A stretch of DNA of 64,000 nucleotides from Spinacia oleracea (taxonomy: Eukaryota; Streptophyta; Magnoliopsida; Caryophyllales; Amaranthaceae), in contig NC_079487.1 of NCBI RefSeq assembly GCF_020520425.1, positions 125,758,385 through 125,822,384 on the forward strand, read 5' to 3'. Within the stretch, counting starts at the first letter, position 1, and each line of letters starts with the position of its first letter. The notes beneath the pieces were generated by a model. That model was not told the origin of the DNA, ran no database searches, and was given only the letters and a program-made list of their open reading frames with translations. The position numbers were made by a program, and so were the translations under genes. Shown here piece after piece: positions 45,203-54,746 of the stretch.

Positions 45203-48200
45203 TGAAGAGATAGAACACCCTAGGTTTGGAATTCAGAAACCAATCCCCAATTTACAGATGAAGATTTGTTTATGGAATGTTAGGGGCGCAGCAAGGGATG
45301 ATTTTATTCCTAGGGCTTGGAACATCATTCAAGATCAGCGTCCGTCCATCTTCATCCTTTTAGAGACTAAAAGTGATGATCATAGGGCTAAAGAGGTGAT
45401 GTTTCAATTGAAATTTCATGATTTCAGGGTGGTGCAGCCAACAAACAGAAGGGGAGGAATATGGTTGTTTTGGAAAAACACTGTCGATTTGACTCTGTTT
45501 TCGGAAGAAACAAATTTGTTTCATGTTCTCTTTCATTTTAAAAATATCAAACCGGAGGTTCTGGTGACGGGTATTCATGCTCCCAGTGTTCCTGGTCCAC
45601 GACATCAGCTTTGGAGGGAGATGGAGCAGAATCTACCACCCGAGGAGACTCCATGGTTGGTTGTTGGGGATTTGAATGAAGTGACCTCCCAAGCAGAGAA
45701 AAGTGGTGGTCGTCCTTTTCGAACAGGGCAATGTAGAGATCTTAATAACTTCGTGGATGCAGCAGGACCAGTGGATTTGGGATACAGTGGATGTCCGTTC
45801 ACCTGGACCAACGCACGTGATGGAGTGGATATGATAAAGGAAAGGTTGGACAGAGCTATGGCAAACGCAAGAATGTTGGATACGTTCCCCAACATGCAGG
45901 TATTACACTTACCTCGTACTCACTCTGATCATGCACCCATTATTGTTTCTTTGTTTAATGATTATTGCTCGGGTCCGTTTCCGTTTAGATGTAAAGAAGT
46001 TTGGATAGAACTCCCGAATTTTAAGGATTTTTTTGTAAAAAGTTGGAGTAACGATAACCATGACTTCCTTATGGGTAGGAAATTTTTTTTAACTAATATT
46101 AAAAATTGGAATACTAATGTTTTTGGGAATTTACATCGCCAAAAAAACCGACTTTTAGCTCGCATTAATGGAATTCAGGTTGCCTTAGCTAGACATCACT
46201 CTTCTTTTTTGATCAATCTGGAAAAAACTCTTCTTAAGGAGCTTAATGATATTTTGCGTAAAGAACGTTTAATTTGGGCCCAAAAAGCTGGCATCAATTG
46301 GAGAAAATTTGGAGATTTTAATACTAGATATTTTCATTTAATGGCGAAAATTAGAAAAACTAGAGGAAAAATTCTGGCTTTGAAGGGGGTAGATGGGAAT
46401 TGGGTTTCAGATACCTTGGCCTTAAAGAATATGGCCACCACTTACTTCACTAAGATGTTTCAAACAACGCATTGTATGAGTAGGAGATTGGCTAATTTAA
46501 GTAGTTCTAATAAGATAACTGATCAAGACAGTATTGCTTTGCTAAGGCCCATTACTCACGCAGAAGTAAAGATTAATCTTTTTCAAATGGACCCAATTAA
46601 AAGTCCAGGCCCAGATGGGATTCAACCAGTGTTTTATCAAACGTTTTGGACTGAGGTTGGGCCGAGTATAGTAAAATTCTGTAGCAATTGCTTTAATTTC
46701 GCCACTATTCCGGAAGATATTAATGATTCCTACATTACTTTAATTCCGAAATCGGATCAGCCGGAAAGCATGGCGGATTTTAGACCAATAGGGTTGTGCA
46801 ATACGATATACAAATTAGTGACTAAAATAATCACAAATCGACTTAGACCCATTCTAGATAAGTTAATAAGCCCTCTTCAATCTAGTTTCATTAAGGGGAG
46901 GGGTATTGAGGATAATGTGATCGTTGTGAAGGAAGTTCCACATCACTTTCATAAAGCTAGAAAAGGAAAGAACATAATGGCCTTAAAATTAGATTTAACT
47001 AAAGCCTATGATAGTCTCGAGTGGAGTTTTATTCGAGATACTTTACTTAGTTATAATTTCCCTCTAAAAATTATTGATCTGATTATGTGCTGTATCACTA
47101 CCCCAAATATCGCTGTTTTATGGAATGGTGAAATCACGGAGAATTTTAGACCCTCCAGAGGCATTCGCCAGGGTGATCCTTTGTCGTCTTACATCTTTGT
47201 GTTATGTTTAGATAGACTTTCTATGCTTATTGAGGAGAGAGTAAACAAAGGAGAGTGGAGTACGATAAAACTAACTAAAAATATATCTCTTTCTCATGTT
47301 TTTTATGCGGACGATGTCTTTTTATTTGGGTCTGCCACTTCTCAGAACATGGAAATTATTATGCAAACTATTGATGATTTTGGCACTATGTCAGGGTTAA
47401 AAGTTAATATGAGGAAATCATCTATTATTTTCCCACTAAAAATGAATCATACTATTAGAACCACTATTGCTCACCCTTATGGACTTCGCGTCTCAACTTG
47501 TTTTGGAAAGTATTTAGGGGTGGATATAAGACCACACAAATTAAAAATAAACAACTATTTTGGACTCCTAGACAAGACTATGGATCGAATAAAAGGTTGG
47601 CAAGCTAAGTTATTGAATATGGCGGGAAGGTGTACCCTTATTAAATCGGTTCTAAGTACCTACCCTCTTTATACGATGCAGACTAATATTATTCCGAATA
47701 GTGTGATTGATAGATTAGAGAAATCTTGTCGAAAGTTCTTATGGAATAAAGTGGATAGAACTAGATACCTAGCCCGAATTTCTTGGAATAAAGTCACAAT
47801 CCCTATGGGATTGGGGGGGTTGGGAATAAAAAAGCTAAAAGAATGGAATATTTGTTTTATGGCAAAATTGGGTTGGAAATTATTAACTTTGTCGGAAAAA
47901 CTGTGGGTCCGTATTTTTAAAGACAAATACATTAAAAATGGAACGTTTTTTGATTGTACTTCTAACCCAAGGCATTCCCCGATATGGAGAGATATTTTGA
48001 AGGGACGAGACCTTTTAAAAAAGGGAATAAAAATTGGAATAGGGGATGGGAGATCCACTTCGTTTTGGTATCATCATTGGGTCGGAACTGAACCATTATA
48101 CAAAGTAATAAATAGGGATATACCGGATGCAGTGGGACATTTATATGTGTGTGATATTATTAAAAATGGAAACTGGAATTTTCAAAGAGTGGCGCATATT

Positions 48201-49565
48201 CTCCCTGATCCTATTAAAACTGATATTCTAGCTACCCCATTGGCCAGAGTGTCTCAAGGAAAAGATTTCTACACTTGGATAGATTCAAAGAATGGAAACT
48301 TTAGCATTAAATCTGCTTATTCCCTCCTTTGTAATTCCCTTTCTCATTTCTCTGTTAGCTCTAATACAGTTTCGTGGAAATCTTTGTGGAAAATTCCATC
48401 ACCATTTAAGTATAGAATGTTGCTATGGAATTGTGTTCACCAAATCTTGTCAGTTGCTGATAGTTTATCAAAATATATAGACTCCATTTCTGGACAATGC
48501 TGCAGATGCTCCTGTGATGCAGAAACTCATCTGCACTTGTTTAGAGACTGTGGGGATTCTAGCATCCTTTGGAATTTTATTTTCCAACGTATTTCAGCTG
48601 CTAAGGAAGTGTGCTTACAATCTTTTTTCAACTCTAATTGGCACCAATGGATGCAGTACAATCTTAGTTTAAGCACAGCCTGGAAAGTTGTTTTTACAGT
48701 GGCTGTGTGGCATATTTGGAAAGCTCGTAATAGAGCAGTTTTTGAGCTGAAAATGCTCAAGCCATTCTCTGTTTATAATGCTTTCTATGTGGACTATAGG
48801 GAAACTAACTCCATGGTGCAGGCTAAGGTTGCAGGTAACTGGTTGCAGAAGGCTCCAGCTTGGAAGCCTCCAGCTCCTGGTTTTCTGAAACTTAACATTG
48901 ATGGCAGTTGGAAAGAAAAAGATGAAGCAGGGGGTGGTGGTGTCTTTAGAAGTGAAACAGGAAGCTGGTACATTGGATTTGCAAGTAAATACAATGCCAT
49001 CACTCCACTGGCAGCAGAGTTGTATGCACTAAGGGAAGGTCTGCAAATGGCACTGGATTATGGGGTGCAGAAGTTGGAAGTGGAGACTGATGCGGAACTA
49101 TTGATTAAGTTGTTAACAGCTATGGAAGATTATTATCATCATGAGTTGGCTCCAGTTATAAAAGATGTGGCTTGTCTTATGACAAGGTTCAGTTCATTTT
49201 CTATTTCCCATCTTCCCAGGTTGTTCAACAAGCTTGCACATTGTATGGGACAATATGCAATATCTATGGCATTGGGTCATAAAGTGTTTCTTAACCCTCC
49301 ACCGTTCACAGACTTGGTGTATCAGGCGCAGCTGAAACAAGCAAAAGACAGTTTGAAGGAGATGGGTGAATCTTCTTCTGGAGCACAACGCCATACACAG
49401 CTTATTGATTTGGAGCTCCCCCCACCACCAGAGGCAGCACCCTCCACCACAATAACAACAGAGATCATGTTTGGTACAATCCCCACCAAAGTCACAACCC
49501 AGTTGATCAATGTCAAGAAGAAACCAGAAGTGCAACAAGGCGAGTCATCAAATGTTAAGGAATGA
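44505..49565 (+). CDS. LINE ORF2: endonuclease, reverse transcriptase, RNase H
   Basis: The open frame is 1686 codons. Residue 252 (ATG at 45258) begins the AP-type endonuclease with MKICLWNVRGA, followed by LLETKS, VVGDLNEV and SDHAPI. Reverse-transcriptase blocks follow: SPGPDGIQPVFYQ, FRPIGLCNTIYK, LDLTKAYDSLEWSF, RQGDPLSSYIF and the catalytic YADD (residues 934-937, 47304-47315). A zf-RVT zinc-binding segment lies near residues 1315-1345 (CRCSCDAETHLHLFRDC). A plant-type RNase H follows near 1458-1590 (LNIDGSWKEK, AELYALREGL, ETDAELL, NKLAHCM), with His at the last catalytic position, then an acidic/proline-rich tail of about 90 residues. True initiation is uncertain: residues 1-251 overlap ORF1, so either 44505 or 45258, or a reinitiation between, could be used. 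Confidence 0.9.
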   Translation: MENQNRPKTTCMQTNFTPNQISKRNNRNWIQRGPRHFRNQVSQQMTEEVQQVNCPINQMPMLSLFPEQPEMSACRSQKIPNTRGMEFKNVRLLAAELRRREGLEPIGPRPRTGWDVVLPQGMKHIPLPGGGPNFNPINMRPHIPVRLPKEVQVHPLQFETQSQEMGRADRLMAFYVTQREVVGVQVQVSTFQKLLDPRKVFTYVTPIRLEDLNMMGVMQYWRDWEEFFLPPNDEEIEHPRFGIQKPIPNLQMKICLWNVRGAARDDFIPRAWNIIQDQRPSIFILLETKSDDHRAKEVMFQLKFHDFRVVQPTNRRGGIWLFWKNTVDLTLFSEETNLFHVLFHFKNIKPEVLVTGIHAPSVPGPRHQLWREMEQNLPPEETPWLVVGDLNEVTSQAEKSGGRPFRTGQCRDLNNFVDAAGPVDLGYSGCPFTWTNARDGVDMIKERLDRAMANARMLDTFPNMQVLHLPRTHSDHAPIIVSLFNDYCSGPFPFRCKEVWIELPNFKDFFVKSWSNDNHDFLMGRKFFLTNIKNWNTNVFGNLHRQKNRLLARINGIQVALARHHSSFLINLEKTLLKELNDILRKERLIWAQKAGINWRKFGDFNTRYFHLMAKIRKTRGKILALKGVDGNWVSDTLALKNMATTYFTKMFQTTHCMSRRLANLSSSNKITDQDSIALLRPITHAEVKINLFQMDPIKSPGPDGIQPVFYQTFWTEVGPSIVKFCSNCFNFATIPEDINDSYITLIPKSDQPESMADFRPIGLCNTIYKLVTKIITNRLRPILDKLISPLQSSFIKGRGIEDNVIVVKEVPHHFHKARKGKNIMALKLDLTKAYDSLEWSFIRDTLLSYNFPLKIIDLIMCCITTPNIAVLWNGEITENFRPSRGIRQGDPLSSYIFVLCLDRLSMLIEERVNKGEWSTIKLTKNISLSHVFYADDVFLFGSATSQNMEIIMQTIDDFGTMSGLKVNMRKSSIIFPLKMNHTIRTTIAHPYGLRVSTCFGKYLGVDIRPHKLKINNYFGLLDKTMDRIKGWQAKLLNMAGRCTLIKSVLSTYPLYTMQTNIIPNSVIDRLEKSCRKFLWNKVDRTRYLARISWNKVTIPMGLGGLGIKKLKEWNICFMAKLGWKLLTLSEKLWVRIFKDKYIKNGTFFDCTSNPRHSPIWRDILKGRDLLKKGIKIGIGDGRSTSFWYHHWVGTEPLYKVINRDIPDAVGHLYVCDIIKNGNWNFQRVAHILPDPIKTDILATPLARVSQGKDFYTWIDSKNGNFSIKSAYSLLCNSLSHFSVSSNTVSWKSLWKIPSPFKYRMLLWNCVHQILSVADSLSKYIDSISGQCCRCSCDAETHLHLFRDCGDSSILWNFIFQRISAAKEVCLQSFFNSNWHQWMQYNLSLSTAWKVVFTVAVWHIWKARNRAVFELKMLKPFSVYNAFYVDYRETNSMVQAKVAGNWLQKAPAWKPPAPGFLKLNIDGSWKEKDEAGGGGVFRSETGSWYIGFASKYNAITPLAAELYALREGLQMALDYGVQKLEVETDAELLIKLLTAMEDYYHHELAPVIKDVACLMTRFSSFSISHLPRLFNKLAHCMGQYAISMALGHKVFLNPPPFTDLVYQAQLKQAKDSLKEMGESSSGAQRHTQLIDLELPPPPEAAPSTTITTEIMFGTIPTKVTTQLINVKKKPEVQQGESSNVKE

Positions 49566-49906
49566 ATTGGATGTTTTAGTGAACCTCCTTTCTACTTTAG
49601 ATGAAATCAGTTAATGGGCATATAGTCAGGGGAGGGGGAGCTGTTTTTGGGATAGAAGTTAGGGTTTGTAAGTTTAATAGTTTTTGTGATTACGGGCTAC
49701 AAGTTTTTGGTGTTTTGCCCGTAACTTGTGTACAGACTTCACTGTGCTATCACGATTAATATAATATAATATATTCGTCTTTGCGTAAAAAAAAAATTAT
49801 TATTAGGGCCAAGTTGCAACTGTGTACGAAAACGTGAGAAGTTACTACATTGGGCCAAGCTGTCGATTTTTTTTTAACTACGGTCGGCCAAACAATAATA
49901 CTTTGG

Positions 49907-49914
49907 TATAAATA
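49907..49914 (+). promoter_or_regulatory. TATA box of the dioxygenase gene
   Basis: TATAAATA about 80 bp upstream of the ATG at 49991, and 97 bp after the LINE's 3' target duplication. Anything further upstream in the ancestral promoter is now 6.8 kb away, before 42968. Confidence 0.65.
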
Positions 49915-49990
49915 TAGTACCTCTCTTCCTTGATGTACTATAATACAGAAGTATCTTTCTTCTTTAGTCCTTTTATAACAGTTTGCTAAA

Positions 49991-52900
49991 ATGAATAGTA
50001 CAATTGAGAAGTTTGTTTCAAGTTGGAGTGACGGTAAGACGGTACCCGAAAACTATGTGTTTCCGACCGGTCAACGACCGGCAGAACACCTCTATCCCAA
50101 ATCAAAAATTAGTGTACCTCTTATCGACCTTGGCAAAGCCAATGGTCCTGATCGTTCAGAAGTTGTTCGCCAAATCATGGATGCCTCTCAAAATCTCGGA
50201 GCCTTTCAGGTAATACTATTCATTCTCTAGTAAACACATATTACTCCGTACTAGTCTATTTTATGGCTGAGTGAAACTATTCGAAAAATCAAAAATCCAA
50301 AATCAGAACCGGCGGTCTCCGATCCGAAAAAGAGGGTACCTGAACACCGATATGGTTATCGATTCGAGTACCCGATTAAAATTTTGTTATTGACTTATTG
50401 GATATGGTTATGGATATCATTCTTTAAATATCAGGTACCCGATAACGATCCGATAAATCATTTTTTAAAGTTTTTTTCAATTTAAATATTTTTTTGCCAA
50501 GAGCTTAAAATCTTAAATGTTAATAATTAATGTATAATTTGAGTAAATTCTAATTTAATCAGTAATGTAGTCAAAATCATGTGTTAATGTTGGTATTTAG
50601 TGTTGATGATATTACAATAATCTAGTTATAAAGTCTATTTTTTCAATTGGGTATCATAATGGATATTCGATGTCCAATCCGAAAGTTTTGGTACCCGAAC
50701 TTAACGGTTTGGTTCATGTATATCAATTTTTGCCTTATTGGTTATCGGTTACTCAATCACGATAATGCTAGGTATGGAAATATCCAGTGGATGATCCAAT
50801 AACCCGGTCATCCGCTCTAATTAAATGGATGGAAACCCGAAATAAATGGATGAAAAGCGGGTGATGGGTGAAGCGGGTGATGGATGCGGATCGGATGCGG
50901 GTGATGTTTTTTTATCCATCACCCGACCCACCACCCGTATATCACCCGATCCATCACCCATTTAATTTATATATATTATTTTTATTTTTGTTTTAAACAT
51001 AAAAATGTGTTAGTAAATCAATTATTTATTAAAGTTAGTGTTTGTTTAATTTTTTTGGGTTACAAGTTATGCATGATGAGAAATAATTATATGTTTGGTA
51101 GTAAATGTAGGTATATAAGATTTTTTTTTTTTGGTTAATTATTATGCATATTCTAAGGTGGTGAATTTTTAGTGGTTAATAGTTTTCACCCGAATATCAC
51201 CCGATCCACCCGGTTCACCCGCGGGTGATGGATGGACGAAATGCGGGTGATGAGTAAAGCGGGTGACGGATGGACCGGGTGGAGCGGATGAAAGCGGGTG
51301 ATGAATGCGGGTGATGCTCCACCCGATCCAAATCCCACCCATTTCCATCCCTAGATAATGCCATTGGTTCGGGTGCCCGTCCCATGCTAACCCTACTCTA
51401 TCGTTAAATACCACACTATGATTTACTTTTACTCCTCTAACACATTACTTAAACTCTTAATATCTCAAATCGTGTTTAAGTAAAAACTATAAAAAAAAAT
51501 GATATTTAGAAAATATATATGTCGATACGACTCTAACATGACCCCACAAGACTACAGTTTTCTTACATATAAATCACAAAAAAGGGACAAAGTCGTAGTC
51601 TTAATAGGAGTAAAAAATAAAATGGTGCCGTATTTACGGAACAGAGGAAGTTAGTTTTTCCGGACAATTAACATACAAATGAGTTCTTTTCAACAAACAT
51701 ATATTCAGTTAAGTTCATTCTACCTCTGGTTCAAAATGATGTTTACACTTTCTGTTTTAGTCTGTTTCATAATGTTCTTTACACGTTGTTTTATTCTATT
51801 TTTGGACATTCAAATTTAATACCTTACATTTCTTACCCACCATCTTTACAATTTTTCACTCATTTTCTCTTATTATTTTTTTTTTTTTACAGCCACACAC
51901 CTTTTTAGTTTTTACACATTTCTCTTACTTTATCTATATTTTATTATATTCAACCAAGTTTTTGTTTTTGTGTTAATATTTATGCAAATAATAATAGTAA
52001 ATTTTTTATGAAACAGAGGTAGTATAAGTTTAGAAGGTAGAATAGTCTGCGAACTAATGAGTTCTGCCATTAACAAAATGCGTAAACTAATGACCAGGTC
52101 ATCAACCACGGGGTATCGATAGAATTAATGGACAATGCAAGAGATATGTTCAAGGAATTCTTCAACCTTCCAGCGGAGGAGAAAGCAAAATATTGTTCTT
52201 GGGACACAAAACAAAAATTCATTCTTTACACAAGCAATTTTGGTTATGACCAAGAAAAGCTCCATTTTTGGAGGGATGCTGTAACTCAAAGATGTGCTCC
52301 TCTAGAAGAATGCACCCCATACTGGCCTGATAAACCTGCCAAATACAGGTAAAATATATACTTCGTAGTAGGAAATTCAATTTTTATTTAAACTAATTTG
52401 GGGGTATGCACATTTTGGAAGGATCGATGGGAGATAAGTAGAGCTAGGTTTTGATTCATATTGGATATATTTTTGGGAAAGTTTTATTTTTGGAAACTTG
52501 TCTATTTGGAAAATTATTACTTTTGAAATGTTACGGCCTTTGAAAAGTTGCTATTTTAAAAGGTTCCTATTCCTGGAAAGTAAATTTTTATGATTTACTT
52601 CCTCCGCCCCATATTACTTGTTACACTTTTTTCCGTCCGTCTCAAATTAGTTGTTACACTTCTAAATTAGGTATGTCCCCATAATTATTATATTGTCTCT
52701 CTCTTCCCACTAATTTTTTTTTATCCCCATACCTTCTCTCATTCAATTAAAACAATATCACACTAACTCCTATCACATCTACTTTTTCAATAAAATAACA
52801 AGTGATAACCAAACAACCACTTTTCACCTAAAACTTTGTGCAAAGGTAAGTATAACGACTAATTTGGGACGCAGGGAGTAATAATTAAAGGCAAAGGTTT

Positions 52901-54146
52901 GTAAAATAAATGGATTATAAAAGTATTTTCAAGTATAATTAAATTAGTTTTACGTATCTTGCACATACATGTAATTAGCCTTTGTGAACCCACCCGTATT
53001 TCCTACTCTGTATTTATTTTGACTTTGCCCTATTTATCTTTATCTTATGATGAGTAGGTATATGTAAGAACTTGATGATTAATGTGACATCATCATATGT
53101 AGGATTTTCTTAAGTTGGTTTTTATTTTATTAAGGTTTCTAATTATTAGTTATATTATTATTACGGAGTATATAAAATAATATGGTTTTATTAATAAAGA
53201 AAATAAGTATATTTTGAGTTATTACTCTGCATTTGTTTTAGAGTTTAGTTAACCTTTAAAGTTAATGATCATGTGACAGTGTAATACTCCTAATTTTTTT
53301 CTCCAGGTTGATTTTATTAAATAATATAATAGTAAAAAAAGTCAGTAAATAAAAAAACAGAACCTTATATGAAAGTTTGAATAAATTCTGACATTAAGTG
53401 TATTGACATGTGTGAAATATATATGTGAAGGGAGATTGTTGGAGAATACACGACGAAAGCGGGGGAGGTGGGACTAAAACTGTTGGATCTAATTGGTGAA
53501 GGACTAGGGGTCGAACCAGGGTACTTTGAGAATGATTTAACAAAAGAAGTAGAGATGAATGTGAATCATTACCCAGCATGCCCGGATCCAACTCTAACTT
53601 TAGGAGCTGGATTACATAGTGATCGTAGTATGATAACTATACTTATGCAAGGAGATGTTTCGGGACTTCAATTCAACAAGGATGGAGAATGGATTGCGGT
53701 TGATCCTGTTCCTAATGTACTCTGTGTTAACATTGGTTATCTCATGCAGGTAATTACGCATCTTCTTAATTAATTAATTAACATTTTTTAATAAACATGA
53801 TCACTAAATAGAGGTAAAAGAAGTATAACCATTTGATTAGAAAATATAACTATATAATTGGAGATTTGTATAAATAATTTTTTATCAGATCGTTAGCAAT
53901 GGGAAGCTGAGAAGTGGGGACCATAGAGCAGTGACAAATTCAGAGGTAACTAGGGAAAGTGCAGCACTTTTCCTAACTCCAACGAAAGAATGTCTCATTC
54001 AACCCGCAAAAGCTCTTATCAATGCTCAAACTCCTCAACTCTTTAGGCCTCTTCATTACCATGAGTTTCTTGCAGCTCACAACGCCGGTCGAAAGGCCAA
54101 ACTTAGTCCTGATCAAGTTTTGAAGCCTTTTCTAATCAAACCCTAA
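49991..54146 (+). CDS. 2-oxoglutarate/Fe(II)-dependent dioxygenase, hyoscyamine 6-dioxygenase-like
   Basis: Four exons: 49991-50209, 52098-52348, 53431-53749 and 53889-54146. They join in one frame to 348 residues, the usual DOXC length. All introns are GT-AG. The N-terminal DIOX_N region reads KISVPLIDLGKA ... FQVINHGVSIELM and FKEFFNLPAEEKAKY. The C-terminal 2OG-Fe(II) core holds VNHYPACPDPTLTLGAGLHS, the iron ligands H-x-D (LHSDRS) and the distal His (GDHRAVTN), and the 2-oxoglutarate-binding R-x-S (TRESAALF). FVSSWS at the start, WPDKPAKYR and GLGVEPGYFENDLT resemble hyoscyamine 6-dioxygenase and its relatives in specialised metabolism. Substrate is unknown; tropane chemistry should not be assumed. 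A cytosolic soluble enzyme is expected. Introns 1 and 2 carry several MITEs. Confidence 0.9.
50769..51353. mobile_element. hAT-type MITE with CGGGTGAT subterminal repeats, in intron 1 of the dioxygenase
   Basis: Ends TAGGTATGGAAAT ... ATTTCCATCCCTA with a perfect 8-bp duplication GATAATGC (50761-50768, 51354-51361), diagnostic of hAT elements. Both sides hold many copies of CGGGTGAT/ATCACCCG (about 50860-50960 and 51185-51330) in inverted arrangement. No coding capacity. It appears to have landed in an older repeat (about 50240-51400) characterised by 'ggtacccga' motifs. Confidence 0.85.
51723..52022. mobile_element. Stowaway-like MITE in intron 1 of the dioxygenase
   Basis: Ends CCTCTGGTTCAAAATGATG ... 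GAAACAGAGGTAG, with TA at each end. It ends about 75 bp upstream of exon 2. Confidence 0.55.
52598..52878. mobile_element. Stowaway MITE in intron 2 of the dioxygenase
   Basis: Ends CTTCCTCCGCCCCATATTAC ... CTAATTTGGGACGCAGGGAG between TA dinucleotides. About 280 bp. Confidence 0.72.
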
Positions 54147-54393
54147 TTTTACAACCATAATCATGCGCCGGATTATATATTTCTCGATTTATCAATAATA
54201 GATCATGTTATATGTTTAATTTGCTTATTATGTTATGGTAACAATGATGTATTTGGCTTTCCCTAAAGCCCCGGGCTCTAAAGAGGCGAGCTTTATGTTG
54301 TTGTTGTTGTTAGTGCTGCGACTGTTGTACTTGTACTCAATCAAAGAATTTTGGTACGTATTAATTATTAAGACTAACATTGATGCGGGAGTT

Positions 54394-54515
54394 ACCAATG
54401 ATGTCTTGGCCTAGTGGTTAAGACTGAGGGCCTGTGTACGATAGGTTTCAGGTTCGAATCCCCCCGCCCCCATTTGTAATTTATATTGCCCTTGTGGCTC
54501 ATTTGCATCAAAAAA
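54394..54515 (+). mobile_element. tRNA-derived SINE (122 bp) with 18-bp target duplication
   Basis: Box A-like TGGCCTAGTGGTTAAG and box B GGTTCGAATCCCC, a short unrelated 3' part and an A-rich end. It is flanked by a perfect duplication AACATTGATGCGGGAGTT (54376-54393 and 54516-54533). It lies about 250 bp downstream of the dioxygenase stop codon. Confidence 0.9.
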
Positions 54516-54746
54516 AACATTGATGCGGGAGTTGCGTTTAAATTCGATCAAATTCTATTCAACCGTCAATTAAATGCTAACTTAGAGACAAAGATTGAAT
54601 CCATCTGTACGATGAATCACAGGTTCAAAGTACTACAACGTACTTGGCTAACTAATAACCATCACAGATCGATCAATACATGAAAAAGGTTTTCCATGTT
54701 ATCCAACATGCCTACAAAAATCTGTTTCACTAATGAATTAAACTTC

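Larger units (their letters stand above)
42982..49795 (+). mobile_element. Full-length L1-type LINE with open ORF1 and ORF2
   Basis: A 6.8-kb element with a 100-bp leader, ORF1 (DUF4283 and CCHC), ORF2 (endonuclease, reverse transcriptase, zf-RVT, RNase H), a 3' UTR of about 220 bp and a short poly(A). It is flanked by a perfect 14-bp duplication ATTATTATTAGGGC (42968-42981 and 49796-49809). Uninterrupted frames and perfect duplications indicate a recent insertion. It lies immediately upstream of the dioxygenase gene and in the same orientation. Confidence 0.93.

Noticed and set aside
45360-49538. Minus-strand ORFs across the LINE
   Set aside because: They are antisense shadows of the intact ORF2 frame.
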